Program-made: the position numbers and the translations under genes
In this document: piece by piece, positions 1 through 5,409 of the stretch
How positions within the stretch are numbered: position 1 is the stretch's first letter
How the letters are laid out: every line of letters begins with the position of its first letter
Notes under the pieces: generated by a model
Told to the model about the DNA's origin: nothing
Databases searched by the model: none
What the model saw: only the letters and a program-made list of their open reading frames with translations
Assembly (NCBI GenBank): GCA_029858165.1
Contig: JAOUFO010000041.1
Location: 1-9,983 of the forward strand
DNA: 9,983 bases
Source of the DNA: Deltaproteobacteria bacterium
GTDB lineage: Bacteria; SAR324; JACQKK01
Direction: 5' to 3'

Positions 1-1989
1 ACCGGCCAATTGATGGCGGCTTTAACCGCCTGGGGCCATCCTTCCCACAGCTTCCCCCCGGTGGTGGTGCAGGCGATGGCCCCGGCTTTTACCCCGGAGA
101 TGTTGAGCGGAACCCTGTTCACCCGCCATCCGGCCACGGGAATCCCCATGGACCCCGATGACCCGGCCACCTGGTACGGAAAAACCCTGGACCGGGCCCT
201 GGGGCCGGACCTCACCGGGGGGTTGCGCATCCCCAGCCCCCTAAACCGGCTTTCTCTTCCCCTGCCCTCCTGGGCTTTGGATCTGGCCCGCTGGGCAAAC
301 CGGATGGAGCAGGCCTGGGGAGACGCCCTGGAAATCGGCTTTACGGTCACCGAAGGGCGGCTGGTCCTGCTGAAGGCCGCCCCGTGCCACCGCACGGCGG
401 AAGCATCCCTTCAAATCGCCCTGGATTTGACCGCCGCCGGGTGGACCACTTTGTCCGGCGGGTTGGACCTGGTCCAGCCCGATGCTCTCAACCGGTATCT
501 TCACCCGGTGCTGGCCGACCCCGAGAGGGAAGAATTGTTTACCACCGGGCTGGGGGTCTCCCCCGGTTCCGCGGTGGGGCAGGTGGTGTTTTTGGCCCAG
601 GAGGCCGAGGAACTTGCCGGGCGGGGGATTCGCCCGATATTGGTCTGCCGGGAAACCACCCCCGAGGACCTGGGAGGACTTTCCTGCGCCGAGGGGATTC
701 TGACCGCCACCGGGGGACCGACCTCCCATGCGGCGGTGGTGGCCCGGGGCATGGGGAAATGCTGCGTGGTGGGGGCCTCCCAATTGCGGTTCAATCCCCC
801 CCTGGGGGAAGTCACCGCCGGGGACCACACAGTCCGAAGGTTGGATTGGCTGAGCCTGGATGGAAACACCGGCAGGGTGTACCTGGGGGCGGTCCCTCAG
901 GTGGAACCCCGGATGGACCCGGACCTGGCCCGGCTGTTGAAACATGCCGACACGGTACGCAAACTGGGGGTGTACGCCAACGCCGACACCCCCCAGGATG
1001 GGGCCAAAGCCCTGGAAATGGGGGCCGGGGGGATCGGATTGTGCCGCACTGAACACATGTTTTTTCACCCGGAACGAATCCCCCTGTTCCGCAAAATGAT
1101 TCTGGCCGGAACCCCTGAAGACCGTCTGGCCGCCCTGGCCGCCCTGGAGCCCCTGCAACGGGACGATTTTGAACAGCTTTTCCGGGTGATGAACGGCCGT
1201 CCGGTGACGATCCGGCTGCTGGACCCCCCTTTGCATGAATTTTTACCCGCCGGCCCGGTATCCCAGGCCCAAATGGCCAAGGCCATGGGACTTTCGGTGG
1301 AAACCGTGCGCCAGCGGGCGGAAAATCTGGCGGAAGCCAACCCCATGCTGGGCCACCGGGGATGTCGTCTGGGGATCACCTTTCCCGAAATATACCTGAC
1401 CCAGGCCAAAGCCATTGTGGAAGCCGCCTGCCGGGCGGCCCTGGACGGTCTGCCGGTGGCCCCGGAAATCATGATTCCCCTCATCAGCCTTCCGGCGGAA
1501 TTTATCCGGTTGAAAGAATTGATTTTGCCCCTGTGCCGCCAAACCATGGCGGCCATGGGGATATCGGTTCCACTGAAAATCGGCACCATGATAGAAACCC
1601 CCCGGGCTACCCTGTGTGCCGGGGAAATCGCCCGCCACGCCGATTTTTTTTCCTTCGGCACCAACGACCTGACCCAGATGACCTTTGGGTTTTCGCGGGA
1701 TGACTCCGCCAGCTTTCTGCCCGCTTATGTGGAAAAAGGGGTGCTGAAACAGGACCCCTTTGTGGTATTGGATGAGGAAGGGGTGGGGGCCTTGGTGCGG
1801 ATGGCGGTTCTGGCCGGGCGCAAGGCCAACCCCCGGCTGACCATCGGGATATGCGGGGAACACGGCGGAGAACCCCGCTCCATAGAATTTTCCCACCGTC
1901 TGGGGCTTGATTATGTAAGCTGTTCCCCCTACCGTATTCCTATCGCCCGACTGGCTTCGGCCCAATCCGCCTTGAAATATCCGGGTTGA
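1..1989 (+). CDS. ppdK: Pyruvate phosphate dikinase-like protein, 5' truncated by window edge, ATP-grasp part degenerate
   Basis: The frame is open from base 1, so the true start lies outside; the 662 visible residues are about three quarters of a usual PPDK (about 870-900). PPDK interconverts ATP, Pi and pyruvate with AMP, PPi and PEP through a swivelling phospho-histidine. The swivel motif GGPTSHAAVVARGMGK is at about 709-759, with the phospho-acceptor His codon at 727-729. The PEP/pyruvate TIM barrel follows with its ligands in place: CRTEHMFF (about 1042-1065), RLLDPPLHEF, GTMIETPRA, SFGTNDLTQ and the catalytic-Cys motif GICGEHGGEP (about 1843-1872). The ATP-grasp end is unusual. Where the family has DMEF and LQTR, this protein reads EIGF (about 331-342) and LKAA (about 370-381), and the usual NAQGEDVVAG reads RALGPDLTGG. 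The alignment is from memory of the Clostridium symbiosum enzyme. Family is certain; dikinase activity is doubtful. The next gene, on the same strand, starts 78 nt downstream. Confidence 0.93.
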   Translation, partial: TGQLMAALTAWGHPSHSFPPVVVQAMAPAFTPEMLSGTLFTRHPATGIPMDPDDPATWYGKTLDRALGPDLTGGLRIPSPLNRLSLPLPSWALDLARWANRMEQAWGDALEIGFTVTEGRLVLLKAAPCHRTAEASLQIALDLTAAGWTTLSGGLDLVQPDALNRYLHPVLADPEREELFTTGLGVSPGSAVGQVVFLAQEAEELAGRGIRPILVCRETTPEDLGGLSCAEGILTATGGPTSHAAVVARGMGKCCVVGASQLRFNPPLGEVTAGDHTVRRLDWLSLDGNTGRVYLGAVPQVEPRMDPDLARLLKHADTVRKLGVYANADTPQDGAKALEMGAGGIGLCRTEHMFFHPERIPLFRKMILAGTPEDRLAALAALEPLQRDDFEQLFRVMNGRPVTIRLLDPPLHEFLPAGPVSQAQMAKAMGLSVETVRQRAENLAEANPMLGHRGCRLGITFPEIYLTQAKAIVEAACRAALDGLPVAPEIMIPLISLPAEFIRLKELILPLCRQTMAAMGISVPLKIGTMIETPRATLCAGEIARHADFFSFGTNDLTQMTFGFSRDDSASFLPAYVEKGVLKQDPFVVLDEEGVGALVRMAVLAGRKANPRLTIGICGEHGGEPRSIEFSHRLGLDYVSCSPYRIPIARLASAQSALKYPG

Positions 1990-2067
1990 CCCCCGGGAGC
2001 CGCCGACACCGGCCAACCCCTCCGGAATTGTTGAACATCCCCTGGAATCCATTGCCCACGGACTGAA

Positions 2068-3144
2068 ATGAAAAATCTTTTTCTGACTTGGAAATTCCTG
2101 AACAACCTGCCGATGGAATATTATCTTTCCCTGGCATCCTGGCATCTGGTGGCCATCCTGGGGGGATTGGCTTTGCTGGGTGGGATCGGCCTGCACCACC
2201 TGCTGGGGTATGTGGCCGGGTGGTACCGCATCGGGGGGAAAAATTCAAAAATGATGGCCTTTCCCACCCAATGGGTGCTGATGGGCTATCTGGTGGGAAT
2301 GGTGACCTTTTACATGGTGGGGGTCCGGGCACACAGTCTGGTTCAGTTTTCCCTAAGCGGCGGCGGCCAAAAGGACCCCACCCCGGTTTACATCGGGCAG
2401 CAGGTGCTGGCCCCTGCTTTTGACAACAGCCAGAAAACAAGAATCCAAACCGAATTCACCAGAAATGAGGTGGAACTGGCCCTGTATGACAGCCCGGCGA
2501 CAGACCTGCGGGCCGCTTATTCCTCCCGAAGCATGGAACTGGTCCGGGTGGAAAACCCGGCGGCTTCCCGCATGTTGGCGGCCATGGCCTTAAACTGGCT
2601 GGCGGACCCGGAACAAGCCCCCCCCGCCTGGTACACCCCCCCTGAACCCCAGCCGGGGAGTGAAAACCTGTTTCCGTTGCAGCCGTTTTTAGCCAGTTTG
2701 ATCACCGATGTGGGCGACGAGGTCCTGTTGCCCCGCAAGGACTGGGAACACATGGTGGGGCAGAAAATGCAAACCCTGGTGACCGCGCCCATCCTGCTGG
2801 CCAACATCCGTTATTACGCCTGGGGAGGGGCCGCCCTGTTTACCTTCGCCCTGCTGAACTACCTGTTTTTACTCAACCGTTGGAAAAAATGGGTCATCAC
2901 CCGCCAACACCGCAAAAAAGAATCCAAAACGGAATCCGGGTTTTCTGCCAAGGATAAACCCAAACCGACCCCCCCGGAGGATGAACCGACAGACAAGGCG
3001 GTGGTGGAATCCATGGGGGCTGGGGTGTATTACCAATCCATCCAAAATGAGGAGGATTGGGAGGGGGGAGGCGGGGAAAAAAGGGATGGTTCCCCGGGTA
3101 AAGACACCAAAACCCCTCCCTCCCGGAAAAAGCCCAAAAAGTAA
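2068..3144 (+). CDS. Unrecognised three-helix membrane protein with charged C-terminal tail
   Basis: I do not recognise a family. The 358 residues contain three hydrophobic helices, at about residues 24-50, 69-87 and 249-272. Lys/Arg residues between helices 1 and 2 (YRIGGKNSK) and just after helix 3 (NRWKKW, RQHRKK) put those segments in the cytoplasm. That leaves a polar region of about 160 residues (88-248) outside the membrane, rich in Pro, Ala and Glu. The last 85 or so residues are low-complexity and charged (Lys, Glu, Asp, Pro, Gly) and probably disordered. There is no catalytic motif, Cys pair or lipobox. The ATG at 2068 has only a weak upstream Shine-Dalgarno; the next in-frame Met is residue 16 and has none better. 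The gene follows the PPDK-like gene on the same strand and could be co-transcribed. A sensor or membrane-complex subunit would fit the topology, but that is only a guess. Confidence 0.8.
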   Translation: MKNLFLTWKFLNNLPMEYYLSLASWHLVAILGGLALLGGIGLHHLLGYVAGWYRIGGKNSKMMAFPTQWVLMGYLVGMVTFYMVGVRAHSLVQFSLSGGGQKDPTPVYIGQQVLAPAFDNSQKTRIQTEFTRNEVELALYDSPATDLRAAYSSRSMELVRVENPAASRMLAAMALNWLADPEQAPPAWYTPPEPQPGSENLFPLQPFLASLITDVGDEVLLPRKDWEHMVGQKMQTLVTAPILLANIRYYAWGGAALFTFALLNYLFLLNRWKKWVITRQHRKKESKTESGFSAKDKPKPTPPEDEPTDKAVVESMGAGVYYQSIQNEEDWEGGGGEKRDGSPGKDTKTPPSRKKPKK

Positions 3145-3157
3145 CACCTGTCCGCCA

Positions 3158-3218
3158 CCGCACGGAAAAAACCGGGCGGAAAAAGACCGCACGGAAAAAG
3201 ACCGGGCGGAAAAAACGA
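3158..3218. repeat. Four-copy 15-bp tandem repeat
   Basis: Four adjacent imperfect units lie at 3158-3171, 3172-3186, 3187-3201 and 3202-3218. The core is CCGSRCGGAAAAAGA, alternating CCGCACGG and CCGGGCGG. It starts 14 nt after the stop of the upstream membrane protein gene. The period is a multiple of three; in the frame through 3159-3218 it would read as xEKDR repeats, resembling the charged tail of that protein. The A runs become T runs on the minus strand and the last unit supplies the T tract of a terminator. Confidence 0.75.
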
Positions 3219-3236
3219 GGGGGGCAGACCCCCTTC
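3210..3236 (-). terminator. Intrinsic terminator, minus strand (distal)
   Basis: On the minus strand GAAGGGGG pairs with CCCCCCTC (3236-3229 with 3224-3217, one G-U pair) around the loop TCTG, followed by G and then six T (3215-3210). It lies about 117 nt past the amrB stop, behind a better terminator. Confidence 0.55.
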
Positions 3237-3264
3237 CATGTCCTTTACAGCCTTTCACGAGGCC

Positions 3265-3307
3265 AAAAAAAAGGCGGGGACCCCCCCAACAACACCTTTC
3301 CCCCGCC
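3265..3307 (-). terminator. Intrinsic terminator of the TRASH-MEMO operon
   Basis: On the minus strand GGCGGGG (3307-3301) pairs with CCCCGCC (3279-3273) across a 21-nt loop, immediately followed by eight T (3272-3265). It begins 46 nt after the amrB stop. On the plus strand there is no T run after the stem, so it should not stop transcription of the upstream membrane protein gene. Confidence 0.65.
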
Positions 3308-3352
3308 CCCCTTATGCGGGCTTTGAGCCGCAATCCGCGGAATCTCCCTGGA

Positions 3353-4204
3353 CTACAGGTAAACCCCGGCCAGATAGCCCACAAAATTGGCGGCGTCTTC
3401 CCCCGCCACCTCGGCGCTGGTGGTGTATTCCAGAGTGTGAAAGGAAGCCCCCCTGGCCTGGGCTATTTCATTCAGCGCAGCCACCGGTCCGGGGGAGCAG
3501 GCGTTGTGGTGAACCCTGGCCGACGCCAAAATGGACCGCCCATCCCCTGATTCCACCGCCCGGATAAAAACCGGGTCATTTTCTCCTTTTACCCAGTTCA
3601 AAGCCGCCGGGCCCCGCCCCTGGGGTTCAAAACCGTATTGGGGGCCGTAATGGGTCAGATCGGTGGAGGCCACCACCACAAACCTGATGGATCCTGCCTC
3701 CAGATACCCCGCCAGTTCCCGGCCCAGCCGCAGGGCCTCGGGGCCGGGGGGAACCCGGATCGGCAACAGTTCGGCATCCGGGTATTTGTATTTGGCCAAA
3801 GGCAATTGAAGTTCTACTGAATTATCCGGGGAAAATCTTTTTTCGGTTTCCAGCACCACCCCCTCAAAGCCTGTCAACGCCTCTTTAAATCCGGTGTGGA
3901 TGGCAAACGGCCCAAAGGGGGTATCCCATTCCCCTTCGGTCATGGCCACCATCGGGTCCCCCGGCCCAAGATGGCCCCCCAACACCACCACCAGGTCCAC
4001 ACCGGATGGTTCCATCAGGTTGGAAAACACCCCCCACGCCAGCCGCCCGGAATAAATCCATCCGGCATGGGGCACCACTCCCAAACACCCGCCCCGGCAT
4101 CCATTCACCAGGTTGCTGAACCGGAACGATTCAATCTCCCGCTCACAACCCTCCCTGTCTGCCGGATACCACCCCCCTCCAAAGGCCATTTTCCGATGAA
4201 ACAT
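3353..4204 (-). CDS. amrB: AmmeMemoRadiSam system protein B (MEMO family)
   Basis: This 283-residue protein matches the MEMO family along its length. Motifs in order: VPHAGWIYSG (45-53), GGHLGPGD (76-83), DNSVELQLP (127-135), ASTDLTHYG (179-187), ACSPGPVAALNEIA (235-248) and TTSAEVAGED plus VGYLAGVY at the end. Positions matching the metal/active-site residues of human MEMO1 are all present: His46, His78, Asp182, His185 and Cys236. The usual EHS motif is DNS here. The fold is related to class III extradiol dioxygenases. In many bacteria and archaea MEMO sits with an AMMECR1 protein and a radical SAM enzyme; neither is visible here. Bacterial function is not settled; MEMO1 binds redox metals. 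The ATG at 4204 has an ideal AGGAGGT 6 nt upstream, inside the end of the preceding gene, from which it is 3 nt apart. The stop is TAG. Confidence 0.92.
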   Translation of the reverse strand: MFHRKMAFGGGWYPADREGCEREIESFRFSNLVNGCRGGCLGVVPHAGWIYSGRLAWGVFSNLMEPSGVDLVVVLGGHLGPGDPMVAMTEGEWDTPFGPFAIHTGFKEALTGFEGVVLETEKRFSPDNSVELQLPLAKYKYPDAELLPIRVPPGPEALRLGRELAGYLEAGSIRFVVVASTDLTHYGPQYGFEPQGRGPAALNWVKGENDPVFIRAVESGDGRSILASARVHHNACSPGPVAALNEIAQARGASFHTLEYTTSAEVAGEDAANFVGYLAGVYL

Positions 4205-4207
4205 GGA

Positions 4208-4498
4208 TCAACCTCCTTTCCCGGACCCTTTCAAAAACTCCCTGGCACATTCTTCACTGCAAAAAAACATTTCACCGCGGTTGACCTTTTTGATGACGGC
4301 GTATTGGGGGTCCACATACACTTTGCATTGGGGGTCCTGAACCAGCCGGTTGATTCTTTGATTGACCTTTCCGCCGCCGTTCACCGCAAAGATTTTTCTA
4401 AGCAGGGAATAGCCGATGTAAACGGCCATCCCGATCAACACCAATCTTATGATTCCCATACCCGCTGTCATCCATAAAGGAGTCCCTCCGGCAGCCAT
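4208..4498 (-). CDS. Single-helix membrane protein with TRASH/YHS-type Cys motif
   Basis: The protein has 96 residues with one hydrophobic helix at about 13-33 (GMGIIRLVLIGMAVYIGYSL), followed by a basic stretch that suggests a cytoplasmic C-terminus. Residues 54-88 carry three cysteines, Cys58, Cys80 and Cys84, spaced C-x21-C-x3-C within DPQC...FFCSEEC. That spacing fits the TRASH/YHS metal-binding pattern (C-x19-22-C-x3-C). It also resembles PP0621-type small proteins. It is the first gene of a two-gene operon with amrB, and its last codons (for KGG) form the amrB Shine-Dalgarno. The ATG at 4498 has no clear Shine-Dalgarno. Met10 at 4471, with GGAGG upstream but widely spaced, is an alternative that keeps the helix. 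Metal binding is inferred from the Cys spacing. Confidence 0.85.
   Translation of the reverse strand: MAAGGTPLWMTAGMGIIRLVLIGMAVYIGYSLLRKIFAVNGGGKVNQRINRLVQDPQCKVYVDPQYAVIKKVNRGEMFFCSEECAREFLKGSGKGG
4211..4217 (-). promoter_or_regulatory. Shine-Dalgarno of amrB inside the upstream gene
   Basis: The minus strand reads AGGAGGT here, 6 nt before the amrB ATG and overlapping the last two codons of the TRASH gene. Ribosomes finishing the first gene would sit on this site, so the two products are probably translationally coupled. Confidence 0.85.
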
Positions 4499-4553
4499 CC
4501 CGGAAACTACAATCCGCCTGAAGGGGAAAACAAAACCCCCAAGGCCTGCATAT

Positions 4554-4559
4554 ATTGTA
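4554..4559 (-). promoter_or_regulatory. Candidate -10 element for the TRASH-MEMO operon
   Basis: The minus strand reads TACAAT (five of six matches to TATAAT) about 55 nt upstream of the ATG at 4498. The position 17 nt further upstream is a T run, not a good -35. A short inverted repeat, TAGCC/GGCTA (4558-4562 and 4573-4577), flanks it. Weak call. Confidence 0.3.
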
Positions 4560-4704
4560 GCCTAAAACCGTTGGCTAAAAAAAGGCAAGCTCAGGAAGAA
4601 TTGAAGGTAAGGAGGAACAACCGGAGAAGGGTGAAGTCGCCTGCCCGCAGGGGCTGACATCCAACAGGGGGGAAAACCAATGGAAACAAGAGAAGAATAA
4701 TGGA

Positions 4705-4746
4705 GCAGGAGATTCGGTCCTGAGGGAGGTGGACTTCATCTCCTGC
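4705..4746. other. Long imperfect RNA hairpin downstream of the 57-residue gene
   Basis: GCAGGAGAT (4705-4713) is exactly complementary to ATCTCCTGC (4738-4746). Inside, GTCC (4717-4720) pairs with GGAC (4731-4734) after a symmetric 3x3 internal loop. It begins 26 nt after the stop of the minus-strand small gene and is followed on that strand by a T-rich but interrupted stretch. It may be a weak terminator or a 3'-protecting structure. The rest of 4499-4771 shows nothing recognisable. Confidence 0.5.
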
Positions 4747-4771
4747 CACATTAAACACTGCGCGGAAAAAC

Positions 4772-4945
4772 CTAAAACACCAAAAAGGAGGACAACGGCT
4801 CAAAGCTATCGTATTTGTCATCACCGATCACCACCGGGTTCCGATTTTGCTGGTCCGGCAGTTTTTTGATGATGCCCCCTTCCTCCCTGAACTTGCGGAT
4901 GGCGTCCATGACATCCTGATGGCTGATATTGTTGAAAATGTTCAT
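4772..4945 (-). CDS. Small 57-residue conserved-looking protein of unknown function
   Basis: The product starts MNIFNNISHQDVMDAIRKFR and continues with GGIIKKLPDQ and DDKYDSFEPLSSF. It reads as a folded acidic/basic peptide: an amphipathic helix (about 9-21), a GGII turn, a KLPD motif and a DxFEPL end. It is free of the Pro/Gly/Cys/Trp noise of spurious frames here. I know no characterised family and assign no function. The ATG at 4945 is chosen because AGGTG sits 4 nt upstream (6 nt from AGG); an in-frame ATG at 4960 would add five residues and lacks such a site. There is no membrane segment and no cysteine. It stands alone behind about 460 nt of AT-rich, palindrome-bearing DNA and ahead of a hairpin, so it is probably a monocistronic, regulated gene. 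It could still be a chance frame. Confidence 0.6.
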   Translation of the reverse strand: MNIFNNISHQDVMDAIRKFREEGGIIKKLPDQQNRNPVVIGDDKYDSFEPLSSFLVF

Positions 4946-5012
4946 GAGACACCTGCCCATCTTTTGAAGTGATGAATGTGTTTACTGATTCCGGAAAAAT
5001 CAGGGAACCAAA

Positions 5013-5027
5013 GCCGGATGATCCGGC
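5013..5027. promoter_or_regulatory. Perfect 15-bp palindrome GCCGGAT-G-ATCCGGC
   Basis: Seven-base arms around one central base, about 70 bp upstream of the 57-residue gene's start. It could be a repressor operator or a short leader hairpin. The shape is all that supports it. Confidence 0.4.
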
Positions 5028-5111
5028 AAGCAGCGGCTGGATTGAACCCCTCGGTTAAAAAAGAGAGAAACCGTCCGCAAAATTTAAAAACCCTTGGTCT
5101 TGGTGCTTGAT

Positions 5112-5133
5112 CATACTTGTTACAACAAGTGTG
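5112..5133. promoter_or_regulatory. Palindrome ACTTGTT-AC-AACAAGT
   Basis: Seven perfect base pairs per arm (5115-5121 and 5124-5130) around AC, extendable to ten with one G-T pair (5112-5133). AT-rich with little hairpin strength, so a dimeric regulator's binding site is more likely than a terminator. No regulator is identified. Confidence 0.4.
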
Positions 5134-5267
5134 CCTTAATGGATAAGAAGGAAAAATAATTTTTATGTAGTTGGTTTGTTTATGGAAATTTGTGATTAAA
5201 ATCCCGGTTGTTTAAAACGGCAAGGGGGGGGCTAAAGTCAACAATCTCTATGTTTTTGTTTTAATGG

Positions 5268-5307
5268 ATTATAATTGATAAATGGGGTTGCCTACAATGT
5301 AGGCAAC
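5268..5307 (-). promoter_or_regulatory. Candidate promoter with a 21-bp palindrome over its -35
   Basis: On the minus strand TTGTAG (5297-5292) is followed 18 nt later by a perfect TATAAT (5273-5268). A perfect palindrome covers the -35: GTTGCCTACA (5287-5296), central A, TGTAGGCAAC (5298-5307). An operator that blocks polymerase would be placed this way. Transcription would run toward the 57-residue gene through a leader of about 315 nt. Because ATTATAAT is self-complementary, a -10 also exists on the plus strand, without a good -35. Confidence 0.4.
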
Positions 5308-5409
5308 GGCCCGACTGCCAACTTTGTTGCCACACAAAACGGAATGTGTCGTGGAATCCAGCAAAGGGGAGTTGAAACAAGAGAAGGGGAAGAACCAACC
5401 CGGATTAAA

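Larger units (their letters stand above)
4946..5409. other. Long AT-rich intergenic region with several palindromes
   Basis: No convincing gene lies here on either strand. Base composition is visibly richer in A/T than the flanking genes, especially about 5080-5280. It holds three perfect inverted repeats (5013-5027, 5115-5130, 5287-5307), a run of eight G (5224-5231), a self-complementary ATTATAAT (5268-5275) and a 13-bp sequence (5374-5386) also found at 4683-4695. On the minus strand it would be the leader of the 57-residue gene; it also holds the 3' flank of thiE. Confidence 0.7.

Noticed and set aside
241..1236. 331-codon minus-strand frame opposite the PPDK-like gene
   Set aside because: Composition is Gln/Gly/Pro/His-rich with no motif; it mirrors a strongly supported plus-strand gene.
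1243..2199. 318-codon minus-strand frame
   Set aside because: Same shadow pattern, spanning the end of the PPDK-like gene and the start of the next gene.
2869..3384. Minus-strand frame rich in Phe, Arg and Gly
   Set aside because: It is the complement of the charged tail and tandem repeat; low complexity, no start signal.
2981..3550. 189-codon plus frame through the tandem repeat
   Set aside because: It overlaps two supported genes and reads as Pro/Arg/Gly noise; only its repeat section is interesting and is reported separately.
3896..4477. 193-codon plus frame opposite the TRASH-MEMO operon
   Set aside because: His/Pro-rich shadow of two well-supported minus-strand genes.
4591..4824. 77-codon minus-strand frame overlapping the 57-residue gene
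   Set aside because: Cys/Phe/Leu-rich, no Shine-Dalgarno, and it runs through the hairpin; the overlapping frame is far more protein-like.
5287..5307. Palindrome as a rho-independent terminator of thiE
   Set aside because: The stem is good but the minus strand continues CCCCATTTATC rather than a T tract, and the loop is too tight; an operator is more likely.
5290..5325. Sigma-54 promoter (TGGCAG with TTGCC) on the minus strand
   Set aside because: The GG to GC spacing is 3 nt too long for a -24/-12 promoter.
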